Shown one piece after another: positions 1 through 7,870 of a stretch of 64,000 nucleotides of DNA; position 1 is the stretch's first letter, and each line of letters opens with the position of its first letter. The notes under the pieces were generated by a model, which was not told the origin of the DNA, did not search any database, and saw only the letters and a list, made by a program, of their open reading frames with translations. The DNA is from Saccharothrix syringae (lineage in GTDB: Bacteria; Actinomycetota; Actinomycetes; Mycobacteriales; Pseudonocardiaceae). The stretch is from NCBI RefSeq assembly GCF_009498035.1, contig NZ_CP034550.1, positions 7,192,001 to 7,256,000 of the forward strand. The letters run 5' to 3'. The translations under genes and the position numbers were made by a program.

Positions 1-266
1 TCGTGCTGCTCTACCCGCGCGAGGCCGGGGTGCTGGAGGGGTGGTCGGGGTTGGAGCGGTTGCCCGCGCTGCCGGGGAACGCGCAGTGGTACCCGACCGC
101 CTCGCCGGGTGATGTCCTGGAGCACCTGGCCGACCAGCGCTCGTGCACCGGCATCGTGCTCGCCGAAGGGCCCACCGCCGAACTGGCCTTGCACCGGGCG
201 CAGGCCGCCGCCGGTGGGATCGCGCCGCTGGTCCGGGCACGGCGGGGTGCCGCGGTGCCGTCGTAG
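1..266 (+). CDS. C-terminal fragment of an ATP-grasp-like protein (5' end outside window)
   Basis: The reading frame is open from the left edge and stops at a TAG at 264-266, leaving about 87 residues. It reads as the soluble C-terminal part of an enzyme, with segments such as LYPREAGVLEGWSGLERL and GIVLAEGPTAELALHRAQ. That layout is familiar from the C-terminal ends of ATP-grasp ligases (biotin-carboxylase/amino-acid-ligase type), where a short mixed alpha/beta segment follows the ATP-binding fold. The catalytic ATP-grasp core lies outside the window, so the substrate cannot be judged. It converges on the terpene synthase gene, with a candidate bidirectional hairpin in between. The family call is tentative; that it is a real coding end is well supported by codon bias. 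Confidence 0.4.
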   Translation, partial: VLLYPREAGVLEGWSGLERLPALPGNAQWYPTASPGDVLEHLADQRSCTGIVLAEGPTAELALHRAQAAAGGIAPLVRARRGAAVPS

Positions 267-365
267 GACAAGGCCGGGGGGCGGGTGGCTCGTCGCGGTC
301 GGGGCGAAGTCGATGGCGAGTGGCCGGGGCCGGGTTCGCGGTGAGGCCGCGCAAGGACCCGGTAG

Positions 366-403
366 AGGCCGCCGTCCCCCGGTGGGTTCGGGAGCGGCGG
401 CCT
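366..403. terminator. candidate bidirectional terminator hairpin
   Basis: Arms AGGCCGCCG (366-374) and CGGCGGCCT (395-403) are perfectly complementary, giving a 9-bp G+C stem with a 20-nt loop. It lies between two convergent genes (ends at 266 and 487). There is no U-tract, as is common for actinomycete terminators. The rest of 267-486 holds nothing else I recognise. Confidence 0.4.
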
Positions 404-486
404 TGCCAGGGCGGGTCAGCCCACCTTGCCGGAGCCGGCGGTGATCAGCCGCTCCGCCGGGGCTCGTCGGGCTCGCCCGTCCGGGT

Positions 487-1914
487 TCAGGGCGCGGTCC
501 GGTAGCGCGGGTTGGTGTTGTGCCACTCGAAACCGCCCCCCATCCAGGCGCGCAGGCCGCGCAGGAACCGCTGGAGTTCCGGTGACGGCACGACGCTCAG
601 GCTCTCGTGCAGCTCCTCGAAGTCGTGGACGAACTTGTTGTGCAGGGCCACGGTCGCCTCGGTCGCCTCCTCGACCGAGCAGTTCCGGTCCGCCGCGATC
701 TGCAGGACCATGTTGCACACGGGGTTCTCGTCCGCCGCGTCCTTCGCCACCGACAGCAGGTCGTTGATCAGCACCGACGCGGTCCCGGCCTGGGTGAGGG
801 CGCGCCGCACCCGGGGGTCGTAGTACAGGTTGGCGGGCACCTCGTAGCCGCCGACCGGGTCGATCAGCGTCATCGAGGTGGCGAAGGTGTCGTGCTGCCG
901 GGTGGCGAGGTACTTCCAGGCGGGCGGGTACTCGCCGGTGTACCGCCACGCCGCGTAGGTGTTCCAGCTGACGAACATGGCGAACGTCGAGTAGCAGATC
1001 CGCTGCACCTGGGCCGGTGTCCCGGCGCGCTCCAGGTGCTCGACGGCCGACCGCAGCGCGATCAGCACCGGTTCGGAGCGCACCGCCTCCTCCAGCGGCT
1101 CGTCGAACTCGCCGGCGGGTGCGACCGGGTCCATCGCCGCCATCGCCAGCGCGAGACGCGGTGGCAGTTCGGCGGGGGTGGCGCCCATGTCGGTGTTGTC
1201 GGCGTACAGGTCGTCGGCGGCCCACCACGCGGCGTTGAGCTTCGCCGCGAGCAGCAGTTGCTCCGGGTCGGCGGTGTCGGTGTGGGTCAGCATCGCCAGG
1301 CGCCCGAACCCGGCCTTGCGGAGCTGGTCGAGCTCGTCGCCCCGGAAGCCGCACTCCTCGCCCCACCGGACCAGCCGGTCGTCGACCTCGTCGGCCAGCG
1401 CGTCGTCGATCCGCTCGACCACGGGGACGTAGACCGGGGACGCCGTACCGTCACCCCACTCCCGCTCCACGTAGCCGGGGCTGGCGGTGGGGGTGGTGTC
1501 GGGGATCGGGAGGGGGGTTGGTGCGGCGGTCGGGGTGGGGATCGGTGTGGGGGTCGGGGTGGCGGTCGCCCCCGTGGTCGCCCCTGCGGTCGTCGCGGCG
1601 GCCTCGGCGAGCCCGGCCGCGAACCGGGTCGCCAGCCGGGCGGCGGAGGTGCCCAGCCCGGTCAGACCGAGGTTGGCCAAGTCCTGGCCCACCGGAGCCT
1701 CACCCACCGGAGCCCGCACCACCGAAACCTCACCCGTCGAGACCTCGGCCACCGGAGCCTGATCCACCGGAGCCCACGCCGCCGGGACCTGGCCGGCCGG
1801 AACCTGGCCGGCCGGGACCTGGCCGGCCGGAGCCTCGCCGGCCGACGCCAGCCCGGCCGCCAACAACCCGGCCGCCCCGGACAGCCCGTTCGGAATCGCC
1901 CCGGCGGTGGTCAT
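487..1914 (-). CDS. 2-methylisoborneol synthase (class I terpene cyclase)
   Basis: 475-residue terpene cyclase. It would ionise 2-methyl-GPP and cyclise it to the earthy odorant 2-methylisoborneol. The C-terminal ~320 residues carry the class I signatures: an Asp-rich motif (WWAADDLYADNTD), a metal-binding NSE-like motif (NDLLSVAKD, with Asp where most family members have Glu) and a C-terminal RY pair (HNTNPRYRTAP). The first ~160 residues are low-complexity and Pro/Ala/Thr-rich, with degenerate VPAGQ/APVGE repeats. Such a disordered extension is characteristic of bacterial MIB synthases and in other species serves to load the enzyme into family 2 encapsulins. The ATG at 1914 overlaps the methyltransferase stop (ATGA), so the two are translationally coupled. 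Direct pairing with a GPP methyltransferase makes the substrate assignment strong. No encapsulin (EshA-type) gene is seen beside it. Confidence 0.9.
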   Translation of the reverse strand: MTTAGAIPNGLSGAAGLLAAGLASAGEAPAGQVPAGQVPAGQVPAAWAPVDQAPVAEVSTGEVSVVRAPVGEAPVGQDLANLGLTGLGTSAARLATRFAAGLAEAAATTAGATTGATATPTPTPIPTPTAAPTPLPIPDTTPTASPGYVEREWGDGTASPVYVPVVERIDDALADEVDDRLVRWGEECGFRGDELDQLRKAGFGRLAMLTHTDTADPEQLLLAAKLNAAWWAADDLYADNTDMGATPAELPPRLALAMAAMDPVAPAGEFDEPLEEAVRSEPVLIALRSAVEHLERAGTPAQVQRICYSTFAMFVSWNTYAAWRYTGEYPPAWKYLATRQHDTFATSMTLIDPVGGYEVPANLYYDPRVRRALTQAGTASVLINDLLSVAKDAADENPVCNMVLQIAADRNCSVEEATEATVALHNKFVHDFEELHESLSVVPSPELQRFLRGLRAWMGGGFEWHNTNPRYRTAP

Positions 1915-2768
1915 CGCACTCGGTCCGCGACGATCATCAGGTAGTGGAAGCTGCCCTCCCGGTACGCCGTCAGGAACGACTTCTCCACCCCCGTCGCCAC
2001 CGACGACTGCTCGCGCAGCTCCCAGTACGGGATGGTCTGCGGCGTCAGGTCGACCACCTCGATCGGCACGAGGTTGTTGGCGGTGAGCGCCTTGAAGTAC
2101 TGGCTGCGCGCGTGGACGCTGCACGTGTACCGCTCGTCGATCTGGCTCACGGCCTTGGACCGCCCACCGGTCACGTCGTTGTAGCAGCCGGTGATGCACA
2201 CGTACCGGCCGCCGTGGCGCAAGAGGCGGGAGAACTCGCCGAACAGCTCGAACAGGTCGACGTACATGGTCGTCTCGTTGGTCCAGACCGCGGAGAAGTC
2301 GCCGGCCTCGAAGCCCGTGTCGAGCATGTTCCTGAAGTGGAACCGCACCTTGTCCGCCACGCCCCACCGCGCGGCCTGGGCGTTGGCGAAGTCGACCTGC
2401 TTCTGCGAGATCGTCACGCCGTCCACCCGGCACCCGAACCGGCGGTTGGCCATCAGGCTGGTGCCGCCCCGGCCGGAACCGCCGTCGAGCAGCCGGTCCT
2501 CCGGCCGGATCGGGCCGAGGTGGTCCAGCAGCACGTCGGCCTGCGCGCTCTCCAGCCGGTGCAGCTCGGCGATCACGCGCGCGTCGCGGGTCTCCTCGGG
2601 ACCGGACAGGACCGACTCGTCGTACGCGCCGAGCCCGTAGTGGTGGTGGTAGATCCCGTCGACCTCGCCCAGCTTGATGTTCACCGGGTCCTGCTCCTTG
2701 TTCCAGTAGTCCGCGATGGACCGCTGGTAGTCGGTGCGCAGGACGGGGGATGCCGCGGTGGTGGTCAT
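1911..2768 (-). CDS. geranyl diphosphate 2-C-methyltransferase
   Basis: 285-residue SAM-dependent methyltransferase. It would methylate C2 of geranyl diphosphate to supply 2-methyl-GPP to the downstream synthase. SAM-binding motif I is visible as LLDGGSGRGGTSLMANRR, followed by the acidic loop VDGVTISQKQVDFAN and motif II around FSAVWTNETTMYV. The N-terminus (YQRSIADYWNKEQDPVNIKLGEVDG) and IYHHHYGLG are typical of the GPP/sterol C-methyltransferase group. The ATG at 2768 is preceded by AAGGAG at good spacing. It is the first gene of a two-gene minus-strand operon and its stop overlaps the synthase start. In Streptomyces the same pair usually sits with a cyclic-nucleotide-binding encapsulin gene; here upstream DNA is non-coding or degenerate. 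Confidence 0.92.
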   Translation of the reverse strand: MTTTAASPVLRTDYQRSIADYWNKEQDPVNIKLGEVDGIYHHHYGLGAYDESVLSGPEETRDARVIAELHRLESAQADVLLDHLGPIRPEDRLLDGGSGRGGTSLMANRRFGCRVDGVTISQKQVDFANAQAARWGVADKVRFHFRNMLDTGFEAGDFSAVWTNETTMYVDLFELFGEFSRLLRHGGRYVCITGCYNDVTGGRSKAVSQIDERYTCSVHARSQYFKALTANNLVPIEVVDLTPQTIPYWELREQSSVATGVEKSFLTAYREGSFHYLMIVADRVR

Positions 2769-4069
2769 GTGGGGTTCTCCTTCGGGTTGTTCGTCCGGGT
2801 GGCGGTGGGTGCGCCTGCCCGGGGCGGTTGTTTCAGCGAGTGGTCCCGATGTCGCCGAGCACGTCCGGGGCGGGCGGGCCGGACACGGCGGCGGGGATGC
2901 GCTCGACGGCGGCGGGGATGCGCGCAGTGGCGGCGGTACGCGCGACAGCGGCGGTACGCGCGGTGAAGCCGGTGCGTGCGGTGGCGGGGATGCGTGTGGC
3001 GGCGGCGGTGCGTGTGGCGGCGGCGGTGCGTGTGGCGGCGAGACCGGGGGTCGGCCTGGCGCCGTGTGCGCCGGGGGTCGACTCCACCGGTTGTGCAAGG
3101 GTCACGAGCACCGCCCAATCCACGTCTGCGAGGGATTTCACCGAACACCGGTGGCCGCAGCGGAATGGGCGCCGCGAACATTGAATGCGCGGCGCTCATT
3201 CCGGAGTGCAACGGATTCGACGCTAGCAGCGCCGTTTAGCCGTGTGAAGTCACTCAAAAGAGGACCGTGGATGGCGGGATGCGATATGCCATGCGAGTGA
3301 ATAACCGCCACGATGCGGTGAGGAACGGCACCGAAATCTACTGTGAGTCGCGCTCAACAATCCACACGTGTGATCTTGCGTCCGGGCGGTGATTTCCGAG
3401 GTTCGTTCGGAATCGCGCCGAGCACGGCCGACGGCACCGCCACCCTGCGCGACCACCAACGCGCTGCACACCAGGGCGATGCGCGCATCGGGGTGACAAC
3501 CGGCGGCGATTCGGTAACCCGCAGCGGCGGCGGGGAAACCCAGGCTGCCGGCGCGTCGACGACGCCGAACGCGCCCAGGTCCGCGCCGAGTCCGACCAGG
3601 AGGTGGGTGGGCAGGAGCGCGTTGAAACGGTGACCACCACGCTTCCCCGCGCGTATAGCAGCACCAGCCGCCGCGCAGCGCGGCGCTGACCGACACGAAG
3701 GCCGCAGCGATGAGGGGGAGCGCGAAGTTGGCGGCGTAGGTGCCGACGTCCGGCGGCGCCGGACGCAGGCGGGGCGGGGTGCGGGTGGGGCGGTGGCGGG
3801 GCGGGGCGGTGGCGGGGCGGTGCGGTGCGGTGGGACGGGGTGGCGCGGGACGGCGGGTGCGGCGCGGCGGGGTGCGGGCCGGGCGGGGCGAGGCGCGGAC
3901 GGGGCGGGGCGGGGCGCGAGCCGGGCGAGGCGGCGGCGCGGACTGAGGCGGAGGCAGAGCGGGGCAGGTGGGTGGCGTGGGCTGTGGGTGGCGTGGGCTG
4001 TGGGTGGGATGGGTTGCAGGTGGGGTGAACCCGGCCGGGCGGTGCGAACCAGCCCGGCCGGGAAACCCC
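2769..4069. other. 1.3-kb region without a confident gene; decayed or low-complexity DNA
   Basis: On the minus strand a GTG at 3141 opens a 102-codon frame (to 2833) that starts plausibly (KSLADVDWAVLVTLAQPVES) but soon becomes an Ala/Thr/Arg repeat encoded by 18-bp units near 3000-3055; it has no ribosome-binding site, so I do not call it. Between about 3360 and 3760 the minus strand shows pieces of a hydrophobic protein (for example NFALPLIAAAFVSVSAALR, LLPTHLLVGLGADLGAFGVV and GYRIAAGCHPDARIALVCSA) in different frames, as expected for a frameshifted membrane-protein remnant. The promoter of the methyltransferase operon must lie within 2769-3000, but I cannot point to convincing -10/-35 boxes. 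Confidence 0.45.
3766..4025. repeat. G-rich low-complexity tract
   Basis: About 260 bp is built almost entirely of short degenerate GGCGGGGCGG / GTGCGG-type units on the plus strand, ending in imperfect copies of GGGCTGTGGGTGG(C/G)(G/A)TGGG near 3970-4020. All frames stay open only because of composition. The strand asymmetry (G on plus) would allow G-quadruplex formation. It directly borders the 3' end of the first NRPS gene (4070). Confidence 0.5.
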
Positions 4070-6973
4070 TCAACCGCCCAGCGCCTTCAACACCCGCTCG
4101 CCCACCACCGCCATCACCGCCGCATCGACCCGCCCCGGATCACGGGTCACGCGCAACTTCGCGGCACCCCCGACCGGCGCGATCAGCTCGACCTGCAACT
4201 CCGCCAACGGCGCCGTGGGCTCGTCGTGCCACGTCACCTCGCAGCCGGGCAGCTCCAGGCGTGGTTCCGGCGAGTCCTGCACCGCCGCGATCACCCGGTA
4301 CAGCGGGTCACGCGACCGGCGCAGCCGCGCCACCTCGGCGTACGGCAGGTCGGCGTGCGCCAGGGCCCGGGTCACGGCCTCACCGGCCGGGCGCCCACCG
4401 ACGCGCACGCACACCATGTCGATCAAACAGCCCACCGGCAGCTCCAACGCCTCCGTCCCGCGCCTGGTCACCGGCACCCCGACGCCGAAGTCGTCCCACC
4501 CGACCGCGACCGCCAACGCCTCGGCCACGGCCTCCACCAGCACCGCCGACCTACCGACCCCGCGGTCGCGGGCGACGGCGTCGACGACCGCCGGGTCGAC
4601 CGGGTGCTCCACCACCACCTCCCCCGCGCCACCGGCCGGGAACACCGGCGTCGGCAGGTCGGCCACCTCCGCACCCCAGAACGCCCGCTGCGCCTCCACG
4701 TCCGCCGCCGACGCCAGCTCGGTCAGCGCCCGGTGGGTCTCGGCCGGGCTCGGCACGGCCACCTCCCAGCGCGGTTCCCCGCTGGCGGCCCGGGCCCGGT
4801 ACGCCACCGACAGGTCCTCCGCGATCCGGTGCCGCGACCAGCCGTCGAACGCGATGTGGTGCGCGGTGAGGCCGAAGTGCCAGGCCCCGGGCGTGCGGAC
4901 CAGGACCGCGCGCCACGGTGCGCCCGCCTCCAGGTCCAGCGGCTCGGCCAGGGCGGAGCGCAGCGGCTCGGCCGGAGCGGCGTCCGGCCCCGTCGTCACC
5001 AGCGCGAACGCCGCCGGCAGGTCGCCCGGCCGGGCCAGGGGCAGGTCGTCGTCGGTGTACGCGGCGTGCAGGTAGCCGTGGCGGCGGTGGACGTCCTGCA
5101 CGGCCGCGGCGAGGGCGTCCGGGTCGAGCGGGCCCGTGATGGTCCACCGCAGGGGGCAGTGGTTCTCGACGTCCGCGCCGCCGGCGACCTGGTGCCGCAC
5201 CAGGAACGAGTGCTGCATCGGGGTCAGGTGCGGCTGCCCGACCTGCACCCCGGCGAACGAGGTAGACAGCCACGCGCGGAAGTCGGCCAGGGTGGGCGAG
5301 GTCATCAGCCGCGACACCGGCACCGGGCGTCCGTGACGGGCCCCGAGCCTGGTGCACAGCCGCACGGCCGCCAGGGACGTGCCGCCCTGGTCGAAGAACG
5401 ACCGGGACGGGTCGGCGGAGCCGATCAGCGCGGCGCACTCGGCCAGCACGTCGTCGTCGGAGGACCCGGCCGGCGTCGACTCGGGGGGCAGCAGCGCCAG
5501 CAGCGCCCGGGTGTCGACCTTCCCGTTGGCCGACAGCGGGAACGCCTCGACCGCGACCACGTGGTCGGGCACGGAGTAGGCCGGCAGCCCCCGCCTCAGC
5601 TCGTCGCGCAGCGCCGGGGCGTCGAGCGCGTCGGAGGTGAAGAACAGCGCCAGCGCCCGGCACGTCCCCAAGTCATCGGTCACCGGCACGACCACGGCCC
5701 GCCGCACGCCCGGCACGGCGTTGGCGACGTGCTCGACGCCCGCGGGCTCCAGCCGGTGGCCGCGGACCTTGACCTGGCGGTCGCCGCGGCCGCGGAAGTG
5801 GAACACGCCGGCCCCGTCCACCACGCCGAGGTCGCCGGTCCGGTAGGCGCGGGTCTCCCGGCCGCCGAGGCGGAGGGTGGTGAACTTCGCCGCGGTCAGC
5901 ACCGGGTCGCCGAGGTAGCCCAGGGCCAGGCCGTCGCCGGCGACGACCAGTTCGCCGACCTCGCCGGGCGCGCACTCCCGGTCGCCCGCCACCACGTGCA
6001 CGGACGTCCGGGGCACGGGCCGCCCGAGGGGCACCTCGCCCGCGGCGTCCGGGGGGCGCACGTCGTGGGTGAGGGCGAACACGGTGCTCTCGACCGGCCC
6101 GTAGGCGTTGACCAGCCGCACGTCCGGGTGCGCGGCCAGGAAGCGCCCCGCGTGCCGCGCGGACAGCTTCTCCCCGCCGACCATCAGGGTCCGCAGGCCG
6201 GCGAACGCGGCCACGTCCTCCTCCACGACCAGGTGGAACAGGGACGTGGTCAGGAACATGGTGTTCACGCCCGCGCCGGCGACCAGCGCCCGCAGGGACG
6301 ACGGCATCAGCGGCCGGTCCTCGACCAGGGCGCACGTGCCGCCGGTGACCAGCGGCCCCCACAGCTCCAGGGCGAACGCGTCCCACGGCACCGCCGAGAC
6401 CTGGGCCACCACGGTGGTGCGGTCGAAGGTGGCGAAGGTGCAGCCGTCGAACAGCCGGGTGGTGGCGCCGTGCGGCGACACGACGGCCTTGGGCTCGCCG
6501 GTGCTGCCGGAGGTGAAGAACACCATCGCGGCGCCCGGGGCGGTGATGGCGGGTGGCCGCCAGGCACCGCCGGCGCGGCGCGGGAACGCGTCCACGTCCG
6601 CCTCCACCACGGCCACCTGGCCGGGCAGCAGCGAGTCGATGCGGCGCAGGCGCTCCGCGGGCCACGACGGGTCGAGGGCGGCGTAGGCGGCGCCGCGCTT
6701 GAGCACCGCCAGCACCGTGGCGACCAGCCGGGCCGACACGGGGACGACCACCGGGACGACGTTGCCGGGGCCGACGCCCGACGCGGCCAGCTCCCCGGCG
6801 ATCGCCGAGGACAGCTCGTCCAGCTCGGCGTAGGTCAGGCGCCCACCGGCGTGGACCAGGGCGACGGCGCCGGGCTGCTCCCGGACGCGCTCGGCGAAGG
6901 CGGTGTGGATGCCGGGGTGGGGCACAAAATGGGTCACGGGATGCGTCACGGGGTGGGTCGCGGGGTGCGTCAC
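4070..6973 (-). CDS. NRPS, domain order A-T-C
   Basis: 967-residue non-ribosomal peptide synthetase with an inverted-looking module order. The adenylation domain spans about residues 25-500: A3 motif VFFTSGSTGEPKAV, A5 NAYGPVEST, A7 YRTGDLG, A8 RGDRQVKVRGHRLEP, A10 Lys in SANGKVDTRAL. The carrier domain has its phosphopantetheine Ser at about 533 (FFDQGGTSL). A condensation domain follows (about 588-967) with an intact catalytic motif AHHIAFDGWS (His705). By eye the substrate code is about D-A-L-F-M-G-A-V-F-K, hydrophobic, but I do not assign a residue. The N-terminus (HPATHPVTHPVTH) is a short repeat. The GTG at 6973 overlaps the regulator stop (GTGA), so the two are one transcript. There is no thioesterase. 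It diverges from the C-A-T NRPS and presumably cooperates with it. Confidence 0.9.
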   Translation of the reverse strand: MTHPATHPVTHPVTHFVPHPGIHTAFAERVREQPGAVALVHAGGRLTYAELDELSSAIAGELAASGVGPGNVVPVVVPVSARLVATVLAVLKRGAAYAALDPSWPAERLRRIDSLLPGQVAVVEADVDAFPRRAGGAWRPPAITAPGAAMVFFTSGSTGEPKAVVSPHGATTRLFDGCTFATFDRTTVVAQVSAVPWDAFALELWGPLVTGGTCALVEDRPLMPSSLRALVAGAGVNTMFLTTSLFHLVVEEDVAAFAGLRTLMVGGEKLSARHAGRFLAAHPDVRLVNAYGPVESTVFALTHDVRPPDAAGEVPLGRPVPRTSVHVVAGDRECAPGEVGELVVAGDGLALGYLGDPVLTAAKFTTLRLGGRETRAYRTGDLGVVDGAGVFHFRGRGDRQVKVRGHRLEPAGVEHVANAVPGVRRAVVVPVTDDLGTCRALALFFTSDALDAPALRDELRRGLPAYSVPDHVVAVEAFPLSANGKVDTRALLALLPPESTPAGSSDDDVLAECAALIGSADPSRSFFDQGGTSLAAVRLCTRLGARHGRPVPVSRLMTSPTLADFRAWLSTSFAGVQVGQPHLTPMQHSFLVRHQVAGGADVENHCPLRWTITGPLDPDALAAAVQDVHRRHGYLHAAYTDDDLPLARPGDLPAAFALVTTGPDAAPAEPLRSALAEPLDLEAGAPWRAVLVRTPGAWHFGLTAHHIAFDGWSRHRIAEDLSVAYRARAASGEPRWEVAVPSPAETHRALTELASAADVEAQRAFWGAEVADLPTPVFPAGGAGEVVVEHPVDPAVVDAVARDRGVGRSAVLVEAVAEALAVAVGWDDFGVGVPVTRRGTEALELPVGCLIDMVCVRVGGRPAGEAVTRALAHADLPYAEVARLRRSRDPLYRVIAAVQDSPEPRLELPGCEVTWHDEPTAPLAELQVELIAPVGGAAKLRVTRDPGRVDAAVMAVVGERVLKALGG

Positions 6974-7632
6974 GCGGTCCTCGCCAGGGGCATCACGCCG
7001 CTGCGGCGGACGTGGGCGATCAGGGCCATCCGCTTCCAGCCGTGCCGGCGGGTGGCGGGTTCGGGCAGGTCGAGCTTGCGCACCAGGTAGTCGATGTGGG
7101 CGTCCACGGCGCGCGGGCTCAGGCCCAGCCGCCCGGCGATGTCGGCGGAGGTGGGCGCGAGCACGCCGCCCGGCTCGCACAGCGCCTCCAGCACGGCGTA
7201 GTAGCGGGCGTCCGGGTCCAGGGCGGGCACGCCCGGGTGGACGGCCGGGCAGCGCGGCCGCAGCGGCACCGGGGCCTCCGGCACCGACGCGAACACCGTC
7301 ACCGACACCGTCGCCGGGCCCCGCGACGGCGTCACGATCGCCATGTCGAACCCGAACGGCAGCCGCTCCCCCGGCCGCACCGCGGTGGCCTCGCCCGGGT
7401 GGTCCACCGACGCCACGAACAGCGGCTCGCGGTCGGACAGGTTGACCACCCACCACACCGCGCCGTCCGCGACGAGCGCGCCCCGGAAGTCCGGCTCGCC
7501 CGCGATCGGCAGGTCCCAGTCGCACGACCCGCAGGCGCAGGTGCCGAACGTGCGCGTGCCGCCGACCGGCACGTCCACGCGCCTCGGGTCCCGGCCGCGG
7601 GCCACCGGCCCCTGCACGGTCAGTCCAGTCAC
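6970..7632 (-). CDS. FHA-like/HTH cluster regulator
   Basis: 220 residues. The N-terminal two thirds (CDWDLPIAGEPDFRGALVADGAVWWVVNLSDREPLFV, then RPGERLPFGFDMAIVT) read as a beta-rich FHA-like domain. The C-terminus (EPGGVLAPTSADIAGRLGLSPRAVDAHIDYLVRKLDL) is a helix-turn-helix with a recognition helix near 'SPRAVDAHI'. Such FHA/HTH proteins occur in actinomycete biosynthetic clusters and probably bind promoters in response to phospho-threonine or protein partners. I chose GTG 7632 because GGGGGAG lies just upstream; a longer N-terminus is possible. Its stop overlaps the start of the A-T-C NRPS. It faces the C-A-T NRPS across a 238-bp divergent promoter region (7633-7870), so it is well placed to control both arms. 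Confidence 0.65.
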   Translation of the reverse strand: MTGLTVQGPVARGRDPRRVDVPVGGTRTFGTCACGSCDWDLPIAGEPDFRGALVADGAVWWVVNLSDREPLFVASVDHPGEATAVRPGERLPFGFDMAIVTPSRGPATVSVTVFASVPEAPVPLRPRCPAVHPGVPALDPDARYYAVLEALCEPGGVLAPTSADIAGRLGLSPRAVDAHIDYLVRKLDLPEPATRRHGWKRMALIAHVRRSGVMPLARTA

Positions 7633-7870
7633 TTTCTCTCCCCCAAGAGGTTCACCCGATGAGCCGCTGGACAGCCACCGGGAACTTCGGCCGGTCAACC
7701 TTCGATCCGGGGGGTCGAATACCGGAATGGGCACAACTACCCACTGCACCCCGGCGCGTTAGCAGACCGGCGGACCCCCTCGCAAGCGGCTCGTTCCGGG
7801 AACGCCCGGATTACCCGTTCGGGCCAGGACGCCGACTCTGTGGTCACGCAGAGCGGAAGGAACCCATCGA

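Noticed and set aside
2833..3141. A 102-codon minus-strand frame upstream of the MIB operon.
   Set aside because: There is no ribosome-binding site, and most of the translation is an Ala/Thr/Arg repeat generated by 18-bp DNA units.
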